A DNA stretch of 64,000 bases from Lachnospiraceae bacterium. GTDB taxonomy: Bacteria; Bacillota; Clostridia; Lachnospirales; Lachnospiraceae. Positions 26,466 to 35,964 of the stretch are shown here, in pieces. Within the stretch, counting starts at the first letter, position 1, and every line of letters begins with the position of its first letter. Made by a program: the position numbers and the translations under genes. Where the stretch lies: positions 62,001 through 126,000 of the forward strand of contig CABJBK010000007.1 in NCBI GenBank assembly GCA_902363825.1. Reading direction: 5' to 3'. The notes beneath the pieces were generated by a model. That model was not told the origin of the DNA, made no database searches, and saw nothing but the letters and a program-made list of their open reading frames with translations.

Positions 26466-27629
26466 TTATTCCAGTACGCTGCGGATGTCCGCCTCAGACG
26501 CAGTAACAGACCCCTGCACCATCTCCGGTTTTCCTCCGCCCTTTGCTCCAAATTTTTCCCGCAGGGCAGCAGCCGCCTCACGGCAGTCTTTCGATCTGCT
26601 TCCGACAATATAATGATAGCCGTCCGCATCGGATCCCGCAAAGATCCCGCAGATCCCACTGTGTGCCTCGACCAGCGCGTTTACCGCATTGCGCATGACC
26701 GGGACATCCAGATCTTCTTCAAATAAAAGTGCATCGTCCTGTTCCGCCGGGATCTCCGAAAGTTTCTGCTGCATCATCTTTTCATTTGCCGCCGCAAGCT
26801 TTGCCTTCATCGCCTGATTCGTATTCTTTAACTTGTCCACTGCCTCGCCAAGTCCCTCCTGGTTGGCAGAAAGCTTTGCGGAAAGTTCCGAGAGCACTTC
26901 CGCTTTTTTCCGAAACTCCAGGAGTGCGCGGAACCCGCACAGGATGCTGATACGGACGCCGCCCTTATAACTCTGGACATTTAATACTTTTAACATTCCG
27001 ATCTCGCCGGTGCGCTTCACATGCGGCGCACAGCAGGCGCAGACATCATAACCTGGTATCGTCACGATACGGACCTGTCCCTCGATCTCGATCTTGCTGC
27101 GATAATCGAGCGTCTCTAATTCCTCTTTTGTCGGAAATGTTACTTCAATCGGAATATTTTTAATAATTGCTTCATTTACGGCATATTCGACCTCAGCCAC
27201 ATCCGCTTCGGATAATACGCCGTTAAAATCCATCGTCACCGTCTGGTCGCTCAGATGAAATCCGACATTTTCATAGCCAAAACGGCTGTGAACCAGACCG
27301 GAAAAAATATGCTCGCCGGAATGCTGCTGCATGTTGTAAAAGCGATGTTTCCAGTCGATCTTTCCTTTTACCGTGCTTCCCACCTCGACCGGAGCAGCGA
27401 GCGTATGGATGATCACGTCTTTTTTTATCTGGACATCCAGAACCGAAATACCGTTTATCGTTCCCTGATCCGGGCTCTGTCCTCCCTCTTCCGGGAAAAA
27501 CAGCGTCTGGTCCAGTGTTACCGCATAACCTGTGGTATCCTTCTTTTTTACCTCTTCGCAGGTAAGTACCTTTGCTTCAAATTCTGTCCCATATGCATCC
27601 AGATCATACAATTTTTTTGTTGTTTCCAT
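26466..27629 (-). CDS. alaX: Alanyl-tRNA editing protein AlaX-L
   Basis: 387 residues from METTKKLYDLDAYGTEF after AGAAGAGGGAATAT. The editing core resembles the AlaRS second additional domain: zinc motif QQHSGEHIFSGL (HxxxH) and CACCAPHVKRTGEIG (CxxxH). A coiled-coil region and a DHHA1-type C-terminal domain (GICGIFAGSDADGYHYIVG, GGGKPEMVQGS) follow. Trans-editing AlaX-L clears Ser- or Gly-tRNA-Ala. It is sandwiched between niaR and trmO with short gaps. Confidence 0.93.
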   Translation of the reverse strand: METTKKLYDLDAYGTEFEAKVLTCEEVKKKDTTGYAVTLDQTLFFPEEGGQSPDQGTINGISVLDVQIKKDVIIHTLAAPVEVGSTVKGKIDWKHRFYNMQQHSGEHIFSGLVHSRFGYENVGFHLSDQTVTMDFNGVLSEADVAEVEYAVNEAIIKNIPIEVTFPTKEELETLDYRSKIEIEGQVRIVTIPGYDVCACCAPHVKRTGEIGMLKVLNVQSYKGGVRISILCGFRALLEFRKKAEVLSELSAKLSANQEGLGEAVDKLKNTNQAMKAKLAAANEKMMQQKLSEIPAEQDDALLFEEDLDVPVMRNAVNALVEAHSGICGIFAGSDADGYHYIVGSRSKDCREAAAALREKFGAKGGGKPEMVQGSVTASEADIRSVLE

Positions 27630-27651
27630 ATATTCCCTCTTCTGTTTCTGT

Positions 27652-28203
27652 TTACTCCGTTTTTTCGCTCCAGAAATCCACCGGCTCATAGTCCTGCAGT
27701 TTTGCAAGAAAACCGAGTTCCTGCAGTTTTTCCTGGATCATGTCAAGGATCTCCTCACTGTCTGCCGTGATCGTATGATAATGATAACCCGATGTCACAT
27801 TTTTAAGCAGGCTCGATTTTCCGGTGCGAAGATCGTTTAAATATTCGCGTATATCCATACGGGATTTTATATTCATATCTGCCTTGACCACACCATAGAC
27901 TTTGTGATAGACAAACACATTCTGCACTTTTCCGCCCATATCCACGATCGTATTCAGTTCCTTCTCCACATCCTCATCGGAATGGATCACCTTTAACACG
28001 CGGACGGCTTCTTTCTTTTTTTCCACCAGATAACCACGGTTTGTCGAATAGATGGAATAACCGTTTGCACGGAGCAGCGCCATGTCCTGAACAATGACCT
28101 GTCTGCTGACCTGCATTTTTTTGGAAAGCATCAGACCGGAAACCGGCTTCTCACTCTTTTCCAGGATCTGTATGATCTCCTTCCTTCTGTCTTCTCCACT
28201 CAT
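27652..28203 (-). CDS. niaR: NiaR, niacin-responsive repressor (HTH_11 plus 3H domain)
   Basis: 183 residues. The N-terminal winged helix-turn-helix (1-60) includes VSGLMLSKKMQVSRQVIVQD. The C-terminal 3H domain keeps the metal ligands expected from the family: His74, Glu82, and His141/His143 in GYHYHT. NiaR represses NAD synthesis and niacin uptake genes when nicotinic acid is bound. It sits in the nadB-nadC operon it presumably controls, and two inverted GACAGGTGTC sites overlap that operon's promoter. Confidence 0.93.
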   Translation of the reverse strand: MSGEDRRKEIIQILEKSEKPVSGLMLSKKMQVSRQVIVQDMALLRANGYSIYSTNRGYLVEKKKEAVRVLKVIHSDEDVEKELNTIVDMGGKVQNVFVYHKVYGVVKADMNIKSRMDIREYLNDLRTGKSSLLKNVTSGYHYHTITADSEEILDMIQEKLQELGFLAKLQDYEPVDFWSEKTE

Positions 28204-28223
28204 GCCCGAAACTCCTTTTTTAT

Positions 28224-29078
28224 TTATACCGCATGCAGATTTTTCAAAGAAATATCAAGGATCGGCGCCGAATGGGTAAGCGCGCCGCTTGAGATGTAGT
28301 CCACGCCAAGATCGGTAAGACGCGCGATGTTTTCTTTTGTCACGTTGCCGGAAACTTCCACCTCAGCCTTTCCGTCTATGATCTTCATTGCTTCTTCCAT
28401 ATCCTCATGCTTCATATTATCCAACATAATAATGTCCGCGCCCGCTTCTACCGCTTCTCTTACCATGTCAAGGTTCTCAACTTCCACCTCGATCTTGCGG
28501 ACAAACGGAGCGTATTCCTTTGCCATCTCGATCGCCTTTTTCACGCCGCCGGCTGCTCCGATGTGGTTATCCTTTAACATCACACCATCGGAAAGATTAT
28601 ATCTGTGATTGTTTCCGCCGCCGATGCGCACCGAATATTTCTCAAAAATACGGTTGTTCGGTGTCGTCTTTCTGGTGTCGAGCAGTTTGGTCTTTGTTCC
28701 CTTCAACAGAGCAGCTACGGAATGCGTATAGGTCGCGATCCCGCTCATGCGCTGTAAATAATTGAGCGCGGTGCGCTCGCCGCATAAGAGCGTGCGGATA
28801 TCTCCGTATACTTTTGCCATAAGGTCACCTTTTTTTACCTCATCGCCGTCTTTTACGAAAAATTCCACCTTTGTATTTTCATCTAACAGCGTAAAGGTGC
28901 GCTCAAACACCTGCAGTCCGCAGATGATGCCGTCCTCTTTACAGATCAGATCGACCTCTCCTGCCTGCGGATGCGGCATTACACTGTTGGTCGATACATC
29001 TTCGCTTGTGATATCTTCTTTTAACGCGCTCAAAATAAGCGGATCTACATTTAATTTTAACGTTACCTGATCGTACAT
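28224..29078 (-). CDS. nadC: Nicotinate-nucleotide pyrophosphorylase, carboxylating
   Basis: 284 residues, the normal family length. Motifs: RTALNYLQRMSGIATYT, LLDTRKTTPNNRIFEKYSVRIGGGNNHR, LKDNHIGAAGG, and the C-terminal barrel EVEVENLDMVREAVEAGADI, MLDNM, EVSGNVT. It makes nicotinate mononucleotide from quinolinate and PRPP. It starts 33 bases after nadB and is followed by niaR. Confidence 0.96.
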   Translation of the reverse strand: MYDQVTLKLNVDPLILSALKEDITSEDVSTNSVMPHPQAGEVDLICKEDGIICGLQVFERTFTLLDENTKVEFFVKDGDEVKKGDLMAKVYGDIRTLLCGERTALNYLQRMSGIATYTHSVAALLKGTKTKLLDTRKTTPNNRIFEKYSVRIGGGNNHRYNLSDGVMLKDNHIGAAGGVKKAIEMAKEYAPFVRKIEVEVENLDMVREAVEAGADIIMLDNMKHEDMEEAMKIIDGKAEVEVSGNVTKENIARLTDLGVDYISSGALTHSAPILDISLKNLHAV

Positions 29079-29111
29079 GATTTTCCTCTTTCTCTTTTTA
29101 TTTTCCCCGGC

Positions 29112-30413
29112 CTATGCGGACTTGGATGCCTGATTGGCCTTTTCGATTTCTTTTAATACCTGTTTTTTATAGGATTCTTCCAACAGGTCCTCATTTTCGT
29201 AATTGTCCAGATCCACCGCATCGACTACTGCCTGATCTTTGCGGATCAACGGATAATTTAACTGCATATCCTTTGCGGCGCGCTTTGCAAACACCAGACT
29301 CTCCAACAGGGAATTGCTTGCGAGACGGTTCTTGCCGTGAACGCCGTTACATGCGGTCTCGCCGACTGCGTAGAGCTGTTCCATGGACGTGCGGCTTCTG
29401 TGATTGACCCTGATACCGCCCATAAAATAATGCTGCGCCGGGACTACCGGGATACATTCCTTAGTTACATCATACCCCATTTCCCTGCAATGTTCCACAA
29501 TATTTGGAAAATGTGACTTCAATTCATTCTCCGGGATCGTTCTTAAATCTTCCCATACGAACTCCGTCTGATCTTTTTCCATCTGTGCCAGGATCGCCTC
29601 TGTGAGAAGATCCCTCGGCAACAGTTCGTTGACAAAACGGTTCATGTTTTTATCGTAAAGTTTCGCGCCTTCCCCACGGACAGACTCCGAGATCAGGAAA
29701 CTGCGGTCTTCCGGCTTCTCCGAATACAGCGTCGTCGGATGGATCTGTATGTAATTGATATCTTTTAAATCAATGTGATGACGGATGGAAACTGCCAGCG
29801 CATCTCCAGTCAGATGCCGGAAGTTTGTGGAATGACGGTAAAGTCCGCCGACACCGCCCGTTGCAAATACCGTATAATCTGCCGCGGCTTTTTCGAGTGT
29901 GCCGTCCGCGTGACGGATCACTGCGCCATAGCAGATATTTTCACGACAGATGATATCGACCATCGTCGTGTGTTCTAAGATCGTCACATTCGGTAACTTC
30001 TGTACCGCCGCTAAAAGCTTGCTTGTGATCTCTTTTCCGGTGATATCCTCGTGGAACAGGATACGCTTCGTAGAATGCGCCCCTTCTCTGGTAAACGCAA
30101 GGGCTCCGTCTTCATCGCGTTTGAAATCCACCCCATAAGAGAGGAGATCTTTTACGACATCCTGTGAGGAACGGATCATAATATCTACGGATTTTTTATC
30201 GTTCTCATAATGTCCTGCCTTCATCGTATCTTCAAAATAGCTGTCATAATCACTGTCGCTCTTTAACATGCACATACCGCCCTGCGCAAGGAAAGAGTCA
30301 CTGCTCTCCAAGTCTGCTTTTGTGATGATCGTGATCTGTTTGTCAGCCGGAAGCTGCAATGCACAGTAAAGTCCGGAACATCCGCTTCCAATAATTAAAA
30401 TATCTGTTTTCAT
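29112..30413 (-). CDS. nadB: L-aspartate oxidase
   Basis: 433 residues. The FAD-binding motif is IIGSGCSGLYCALQL at the N-terminus; next come DSFLAQGGMCMLKSDSD, the ATGGVGGLYRHSTN motif, and the substrate segment QIHPTTLYSEKPEDRSFLISESVRGEGAKL. It oxidises aspartate to iminoaspartate, the first step of de novo NAD synthesis. The partner nadA (quinolinate synthase) is missing from this operon and window, although Clostridia often place it beside nadB. It is the first gene after the NiaR-like promoter region. Confidence 0.95.
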   Translation of the reverse strand: MKTDILIIGSGCSGLYCALQLPADKQITIITKADLESSDSFLAQGGMCMLKSDSDYDSYFEDTMKAGHYENDKKSVDIMIRSSQDVVKDLLSYGVDFKRDEDGALAFTREGAHSTKRILFHEDITGKEITSKLLAAVQKLPNVTILEHTTMVDIICRENICYGAVIRHADGTLEKAAADYTVFATGGVGGLYRHSTNFRHLTGDALAVSIRHHIDLKDINYIQIHPTTLYSEKPEDRSFLISESVRGEGAKLYDKNMNRFVNELLPRDLLTEAILAQMEKDQTEFVWEDLRTIPENELKSHFPNIVEHCREMGYDVTKECIPVVPAQHYFMGGIRVNHRSRTSMEQLYAVGETACNGVHGKNRLASNSLLESLVFAKRAAKDMQLNYPLIRKDQAVVDAVDLDNYENEDLLEESYKKQVLKEIEKANQASKSA

Positions 30414-30529
30414 ATTCTTCTTCTGCCAGTGAAGGGCAACTGCCCAAAGGAACTATCGCGCGCTTTTTATCTTCCTACACTGACGCACACCTCGTTTTCT
30501 TTATTTTTCAAACGCCTGCGATTTTGTGT

Positions 30530-30597
30530 ATTATAGCACGTTTCTTTTTAACTGACAAGACACCTGTCAAACAATTATGTTGACAGGTGTCTTGTCC
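30530..30597 (-). promoter_or_regulatory. nad operon promoter with two inverted NiaR-like sites
   Basis: The minus-strand -35 is TTGTCA (30553-30558), 17 bp, -10 TATAAT (30530-30535). Two 17-base copies of TGACAGGTGTCTTGTC[A/C] lie head-to-head at 30553-30569 and 30581-30597, 11 bases apart; each is itself partly palindromic. One covers the -35. The sites match a repressor operator better than a terminator, because no U-run follows. The rest of the gap to nadB holds nothing recognisable. Confidence 0.75.
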
Positions 30598-30615
30598 AGA
30601 TGTAAACCTATGAAA

Positions 30616-31089
30616 TTAACAGATCTTATTTCCGTTTGCCGTCATTTTAAAACGCATCCCGAGCACTTCCGCCGCCCGCTTGCACATCAGTCTTGTCCGC
30701 GAGGATCAGAGCCGCCGAGATCGGATTGACCGCACATCCGGTCTTTTCATCATGCTAACCGATCGCGTTCATGACAAGCGCGATCTCCGTATAGTTCATG
30801 CCGCACTCTTTTAAAATGTCCTTTGCGAGGAGCGCGCCAAGATGCGCGTGATCCGTGCGGTTGATGCAGTTTCCGAGATCATGCGGTATCCGGCTATTTT
30901 TGCAAGCTCGATATCACGTTTCCCATAATTTAATTTCTGTAAGATCTTTCCCGCCTTTGTTGCCACAATGAGCGCGTGTTCCGTGGAATGATCCGTAAAG
31001 CCCAGTGCCCCGAGCATCTCGTTGCCCTGGCGGATATATTCGTTTACTTCTTCTAAATTTTTGATTTCCTTATAAGTTACCTGACCCAT
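30616..31089 (-). pseudogene. HD-domain phosphohydrolase pseudogene
   Basis: The first ~65 codons (MGQVTYKEIKNLEEVNEYI... to KIAGYR) are intact behind a normal start. A one-base deletion then shifts the frame just before the HD motif. In the next frame the homologous sequence continues as HDLGNCINRTDHAHLGALLA up to an in-frame TAG where family members read GNHDE, then HDEKTGCAVNPISAALILADKTD. There an internal deletion joins it to the C-terminal CKRAAEVLGMRFKMTANGNKIC and a stop. Intact relatives are about 200 residues. Three separate lesions show it is long dead. Confidence 0.85.
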
Positions 31090-31185
31090 ATTCCTTACCT
31101 TCTTTTCTTTCTGATATTTCTGTATTTTACTGTATCAGTAAAGAAAGGGAGAAACTATCGTGTTTTTGAAAAATTGGGGTAAAAA

Positions 31186-31719
31186 CTAAGTAAATTTTTT
31201 TGATCCGATCCAGCCGACAAACAGCGCGATCCCTGTTCCGATCAGCGCTCCTCCAAGCACATCCGACGGATAATGCACACCCACATAGAGTCTGGAAAAT
31301 CCGATCAAAAACGCAAGGATCAGTGCCGGTACGCCAAATTTTTTAGGAAGTCCGCGGAACATGACCACCGCCACCGCAAAAGAGCTCCCGGTATGTCCCG
31401 ATGGGAATGAGAAATCCTTCTGTATTCCAATGAGCGAGGTCAGTCCTCCGATCACCTCATAGGGTCTTGTCCGCGCAACCACATTTTTCAGTATCACATT
31501 ATCGATCAGAACGGAACCTGCGAGTGCCGCCAGCGCCATCACCCCGATCTTTCTGGTTTTCTTTGGCGCAAGAAGCAGGATGGAACCAAGGATCCATATA
31601 AAACCGCCATTTCCAAGTCTTGTAATAAATATAAAAACAGGCGTCAGCCATTCATTTCTCAGATTGCTCTGTATCCCAAGCAGGATACTTTCTTCCAGCG
31701 TTGCAAGATTCTGCAACAT
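31186..31719 (-). CDS. PAP2 family phosphatase
   Basis: 177 residues, membrane protein with about five spans. The three PAP2 motifs are intact: KNVVARTRPYE, FPSGHTGSS and SRLYVGVHYPSDVLGG. Members of this size dephosphorylate undecaprenyl pyrophosphate or phosphatidate at the outer face of the membrane. It has a good GAAGGAGTTGATTTT site and appears monocistronic. Confidence 0.92.
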   Translation of the reverse strand: MLQNLATLEESILLGIQSNLRNEWLTPVFIFITRLGNGGFIWILGSILLLAPKKTRKIGVMALAALAGSVLIDNVILKNVVARTRPYEVIGGLTSLIGIQKDFSFPSGHTGSSFAVAVVMFRGLPKKFGVPALILAFLIGFSRLYVGVHYPSDVLGGALIGTGIALFVGWIGSKKFT

Positions 31720-31821
31720 AAAATCAACTCCTTCTTTATCATTTTACTCAGAATACCATAAAAAAATAAAAAAAGAGAGGATAGATTCTAAACTTTTTCT
31801 AAATAAACCTCAAACCACGAG

Positions 31822-33198
31822 TTACCAGTTCTTCCGCAGGCCTTTCGGATAATGGTTCTTCATGATACCGCCGGCAAGTTTGCCCCAGCCGATGCTGTAC
31901 CCGTCTGTAGTGATCAGATACCAGCCCTTTTCTCCCTCGCGGTTTATCGTCTGACCGTTTAAGTAAGCGCAGATCTCTGCACCATCCGAAGGAAGATCTG
32001 TGCTGTATGTCACATCGGAAGCCTTTGACGCAAGCGCAAGCGCGTGGGATGGCTCAAACCGGTTCTTTTTTACGGTGCCAAGGTGCAGTCCCGGCCGAAG
32101 CACTTTTAACCCTTTCAAAGAAGGCGCGCCCTCCGGTGCCAGATAGATCTGGTCTCCGAATTTCACCAGAATCCCCGTCGGTTTCTTCTTGAAATAAGTA
32201 TCCAGAAATTCCATGCACTCTTTGCAGTCTTTTTCTTTTAAGCCTGTCTGCTCTCCGTTTCTGCATCCACCGCGATAATCATCCGGAAGCTCTCCGGCTT
32301 TTTTTAAGACAGCCAGATAATGCCCCTCCCCTTTTAATCTGTGCGGCCACAAACGGATCGTATGCCCGATGCCATCCGCCGGCCTGGAGATCCACTCCGG
32401 CACACCGGCTGACATGCCGTCCCATTTCTCCACCGCCTCGATCAAAAACTCCGGGTGTTTTTCAAGGAAACGGCTGATCGATCCCTCATTTTCCTCCGGC
32501 GCAAAGGTACAGGTAGAATAAACTAACCGCCCGCCCGGGCGCAGCATGGACGCTGCATGGGACAGGATCCCATCCTGTCTTTCGGCGCAGAGCATGACAT
32601 TCTCTTTGCTCCACTCTGTCATTGCATCCTCGTTTTTGCGGAACATTCCTTCCCCGGAACACGGTGCGTCCACAAGGATCCGGTCAAAGTACTCCACGAA
32701 AATCTCTGAGAGATGTTCCGGTGTCTCATTTGTCACGATCGCGTTTCGGATACCCATACGCTCGATATTTTCCGATAATATCTTTGCGCGCGCCGGATGG
32801 ATCTCATTGGAAATAAGAAGTCCCTCACCGTTTAATGCTGCTCCGATCTGTGTGCTCTTTCCGCCCGGTGCCGCACAAAGGTCAAGGATCCGTTCGCCCG
32901 GCTTTGCCTCTAAATATTCTGCCGGTGCCATGGCACTCGGCTCCTGGATATAATACACGCCCGCCTCGTGATACGGATGTTTGCCCGGCTGGTCTGCACT
33001 GTCATAATAAAATCCGTGTGCCGCCCACGGAACCTTCGTCAGCGAAAACGGCGCTTTTTCTTCGACTGCCGCATCTTTGGCCTTTAACGGATTTACGCGC
33101 AGCGCCTGATATTTTTCGTTCTCATAGCTTTTTAAAAACGCGTCATAGCCCTCTTTTAACATATCTTTCATTCGTTCTGCAAAATCTTGTGGTAACAT
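31822..33198 (-). CDS. RsmF/NOP2-Sun family 16S rRNA m5C methyltransferase
   Basis: 458 residues. The SAM-binding core starts at LDLCAAPGGKSTQIGAAL (about 105-122), with the paired catalytic cysteines in VDAPCSGEGMFRK and VYSTCTFAPEENE. The C-terminal ~150 residues form the RsmF-type add-on and PUA-like domains (YLAPEGAPSLKGLKVLRPGL, ICAYLNGQTI). It methylates a cytosine in 16S rRNA; the exact position cannot be assigned. It lies between PAP2 and the thi operon on its own transcript. Confidence 0.9.
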   Translation of the reverse strand: MLPQDFAERMKDMLKEGYDAFLKSYENEKYQALRVNPLKAKDAAVEEKAPFSLTKVPWAAHGFYYDSADQPGKHPYHEAGVYYIQEPSAMAPAEYLEAKPGERILDLCAAPGGKSTQIGAALNGEGLLISNEIHPARAKILSENIERMGIRNAIVTNETPEHLSEIFVEYFDRILVDAPCSGEGMFRKNEDAMTEWSKENVMLCAERQDGILSHAASMLRPGGRLVYSTCTFAPEENEGSISRFLEKHPEFLIEAVEKWDGMSAGVPEWISRPADGIGHTIRLWPHRLKGEGHYLAVLKKAGELPDDYRGGCRNGEQTGLKEKDCKECMEFLDTYFKKKPTGILVKFGDQIYLAPEGAPSLKGLKVLRPGLHLGTVKKNRFEPSHALALASKASDVTYSTDLPSDGAEICAYLNGQTINREGEKGWYLITTDGYSIGWGKLAGGIMKNHYPKGLRKNW

Positions 33199-33255
33199 GG
33201 ATTCAACTGCCTTTTCCTTTTTATTTATAACTTTTTCTTATTTCCTATCATAGCA

Positions 33256-33293
33256 TACGAAAAAATCGGGAGCAATATCCGCCCCCGATTTTT
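33256..33293 (-). terminator. thi operon terminator
   Basis: AAAAATCGGG (33261-33270) pairs CCCGATTTTT (33284-33293). On the minus strand the stem ends in CCCGATTTTTTCG. It lies 10 bases after the thiE stop. Confidence 0.85.
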
Positions 33294-33301
33294 CAGGCTT
33301 T

Positions 33302-33907
33302 TTAAATTTTCATGAGGTTCGACATCATGCAGACCTTATCTGCACCGGCATCCAGACAGGACGCCATATTATCCGCATGGATCCCGCCGATCGCAAACAC
33401 CGGTATATTCACACCCGCACAAATCTCCCGAAGATAGGAAAGCCCGCGCGGCGGAACGCCCTTTTTACAGTCCGTCACGAAAATATGCCCGGCGGTCACA
33501 TAGGACGCACCAAGACGCTCACACTGTCTTGCTTCATCCAGTGAATGGACAGACACGCCAAGCAGTGGGATCTGCTTTTTTTGTTCTTCCATCAGCGCGA
33601 GAAATTTCCCGATCGGAAGATGAAGCCCCGCCGGCTGGTAGATTGTTTTATCCTGCCACAGCTTTTCCGCGACTTCCGAAAAATTGTGCAGCATACACTT
33701 CGTCTGATATTTTTCGCAGATCAAAAGCACCTCCCGCGCCAGCTTTTCGTACTCTGCCGCTTTTAAATCTTTTTCGCGCAGGATGATCGTCTGTATCCCC
33801 ATTGCCGCCACTTTTTCCACCTGGGGAAGAAGATCTTCTGCCAGATGCCGGTTCGTCACACATACGATCCTGTCTTTTCTTTGTAAGGATGGCTTAGACA
33901 TACACAT
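33302..33907 (-). CDS. thiE: Thiamine phosphate synthase (ThiE/TenI type)
   Basis: 201 residues. TIM-barrel motifs of ThiE are visible: VTNRHL at the start, IQTIILREKDL (residue ~40), HNF, GVSVHSLDEARQCERLGASYVTAGHIFVT, and FAIGGIHADNM with MSNLMKI at the end. It joins hydroxymethylpyrimidine pyrophosphate and thiazole phosphate. The start overlaps the thiH end by 14 bases; ATGs at 33907 and 33901 are both possible and no separate ribosome site is seen, so it is coupled to thiH. Confidence 0.88.
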   Translation of the reverse strand: MCMSKPSLQRKDRIVCVTNRHLAEDLLPQVEKVAAMGIQTIILREKDLKAAEYEKLAREVLLICEKYQTKCMLHNFSEVAEKLWQDKTIYQPAGLHLPIGKFLALMEEQKKQIPLLGVSVHSLDEARQCERLGASYVTAGHIFVTDCKKGVPPRGLSYLREICAGVNIPVFAIGGIHADNMASCLDAGADKVCMMSNLMKI

Positions 33908-35147
33908 AATCGTTTAAGACCGGCTGCAGACCGCTCTCCTCCATGTCATGGTACATAGCGTCAAAGCTGCGGTCATCCGAGATCTCAAACTGCTCATCCC
34001 CGGTGTCCTTTTCTTCTTTTCCGCTGTATTTGCTCTCATGGTCGCCGATTCCGGTCGAAACACCGGCAGATACCTTGGTCGCCGCGATCTTTACGATGCC
34101 ATCCCTGAAATGCTCCTGTTCTCTTGAAGAAACCGTGATCCCGACAAACGGAAGGAAGATACGGTATGCGCAGAGCACCTGACAGAGCTCCTTCTCGTGC
34201 ACATCAAGCGGGTTGATCTTTTCGTTGTTGATGATCGGGCGCAGTCTCGGACATGACAGGGAATACTCGACATACGGATATTTCCGCTGCAGATAATAAA
34301 CATGCAGTGCCGTTGCAAGTGCATCTTTTCTGAAATCCGAAAGTCCGAGCAGTGCGGAGAATCCGACTCCGCGCATACCACCCATGATCGCGCGCTCCTG
34401 CGCCTCAAAACGATATGGAAAGACACGTTTGTGTCCCATCAGATGCAGCGTCTCATACTTGTCGGAATTGTAGGTCTCCTGAAATACGGTCACATAGTCA
34501 GCACCGCACTCATGGAGATAACGGTATTCGTCACTGTTGACCGGATAGATCTCAAGTCCCACATTGCGGAAATATTTAGCGGCAAGCTTACATGCTTCCC
34601 CGATGTATTTCACGTCACTCATGCTGCGGCTCTCACCGGTCAGCATCAGGATCTCCTCGATACCGGAATCCGCAATAATCTTCATTTCTTTTTCGATCTC
34701 TTCCTGATTCAGCTTTTTGCGCTTGATGTCATTGTAGCAGTTGAATCCACAATAGATACAATAGTTTTCACAGTAGTTGGCTATGTAAAGCGGTGTGAAG
34801 ATATAGACGGTATTTCCGAAATGTTTGCTGGTCTCGATCTTCGCTTTTCTCGCCATCTCCTCCAAGTGTGGCTTTGCAGCCGGAGAAAGCAGTGCCTTGA
34901 AATCTTCGATATCACAGGTCTCATGCATCAGCGCACGGCGCACATCCGCATCCGTATACTTGTCATAATCGTACGCTTTCATTGCGGTCAGCACCTTGTC
35001 CATGATGTCAGAATCTATACGTTCCATACCTTCCATATATTCCATATGATTTGTACGGGAAGACGGATCGTTCTCCAGGCGGTGTTTCCGCTCCAGCGCT
35101 TTTTCATTCAGTTTATCGGAATCAATAAAAAAATTATTTTCTGCCAT
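33894..35147 (-). CDS. thiH: 2-iminoacetate synthase ThiH (radical SAM)
   Basis: 417 residues. The radical-SAM cluster motif is YCENYCIYCGF (CxxxCxxC, about residues 120-130), followed by EEILMLTGESR and the C-terminal ThiH/BATS domain (LSCPRLRPI, SAGVSTGIGDHE). It cleaves tyrosine to dehydroglycine for thiazole formation, the anaerobic route. It follows thiG with a 15-base gap and an AAGAGGGTGAAAAC site. Confidence 0.95.
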   Translation of the reverse strand: MAENNFFIDSDKLNEKALERKHRLENDPSSRTNHMEYMEGMERIDSDIMDKVLTAMKAYDYDKYTDADVRRALMHETCDIEDFKALLSPAAKPHLEEMARKAKIETSKHFGNTVYIFTPLYIANYCENYCIYCGFNCYNDIKRKKLNQEEIEKEMKIIADSGIEEILMLTGESRSMSDVKYIGEACKLAAKYFRNVGLEIYPVNSDEYRYLHECGADYVTVFQETYNSDKYETLHLMGHKRVFPYRFEAQERAIMGGMRGVGFSALLGLSDFRKDALATALHVYYLQRKYPYVEYSLSCPRLRPIINNEKINPLDVHEKELCQVLCAYRIFLPFVGITVSSREQEHFRDGIVKIAATKVSAGVSTGIGDHESKYSGKEEKDTGDEQFEISDDRSFDAMYHDMEESGLQPVLNDYVYV

Positions 35148-35162
35148 GTTTTCACCCTCTTT

Positions 35163-35936
35163 TTAGTCTCTTAAGAATCCGGTCAGCGGATCGGATGCGC
35201 TCGCCCCACGCTCCAACACTCTTCCAAGTCCGGCAAGATGCGCCGCACGTCCTGCTTCGATCGCGTTCTTAAAGGCATATGCCATGGCAGGGATATCGCC
35301 GGCCGTTGCGATCGCCGTATTAGCCATAACCGCTGCAGCACCCATTTCCATTGCCTCACACGCCTGGGAAGGTCTGCCGATGCCCGCGTCCACGATAACC
35401 GGAAGATCGATCTCGTCAATTAAGATCTGGATGAATTCTTTTGTTGCAAGTCCCTTGTTAGAACCGATCGGAGACGCAAGCGGCATTACCGCGGCTGCAC
35501 CGGCATTTACCAGATCTCTCGCTGCATACAGATCCGGATACATGTACGGCAATACGACAAATCCTTCTTTCGCAAGGATTTCCGTTGCTTTTACCGTCTC
35601 ATTGTTGTCCGGCAGCAGATATTTGGAATCCTTCATGATCTCGATCTTTACGAAATCACCGCAGCCAAGTTCTCTTGCCATACGCGCGATCCGGACTGCC
35701 TCATCCGCATTTCTCGCACCGGAAGTGTTTGGCAGAAGCGTAACGCCCTCCGGGATATAATCTAAGATATTTTCCTGCTTTTTGGTGTTGGTGCGGCGTA
35801 CCGCAAGTGTGATGATCTCAGCCTTTGCGTAATCAACAGCCGCTTTGATCAGATCCATGGAATATTTTCCGGATCCCAGAATAAAACGGGAAGAAAATTC
35901 CTTTCCGCCCAGACAAAATGTATCTTTCTTTTCCAT
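35163..35936 (-). CDS. thiG: Thiazole synthase
   Basis: 257 residues from [18 protein letters not shown] after GAAGGAAAAAACA. ThiG signatures: [64 protein letters not shown], and [20 protein letters not shown]. It builds the thiazole ring from deoxyxylulose phosphate, dehydroglycine and ThiS-thiocarboxylate. Gene order thiS-thiF-thiG-thiH-thiE is the standard clostridial operon. Confidence 0.96.
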   Translation of the reverse strand: MEKKDTFCLGGKEFSSRFILGSGKYSMDLIKAAVDYAKAEIITLAVRRTNTKKQENILDYIPEGVTLLPNTSGARNADEAVRIARMARELGCGDFVKIEIMKDSKYLLPDNNETVKATEILAKEGFVVLPYMYPDLYAARDLVNAGAAAVMPLASPIGSNKGLATKEFIQILIDEIDLPVIVDAGIGRPSQACEAMEMGAAAVMANTAIATAGDIPAMAYAFKNAIEAGRAAHLAGLGRVLERGASASDPLTGFLRD

Positions 35937-35964
35937 TGTTTTTTCCTTCTTTCTCATTTTCTTG

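Noticed and set aside
30553..30597. Terminator of the broken HD gene
   Set aside because: The inverted repeats are strong but not followed by a U-run, and one arm coincides with the -35 of a good promoter. An operator explains it better.
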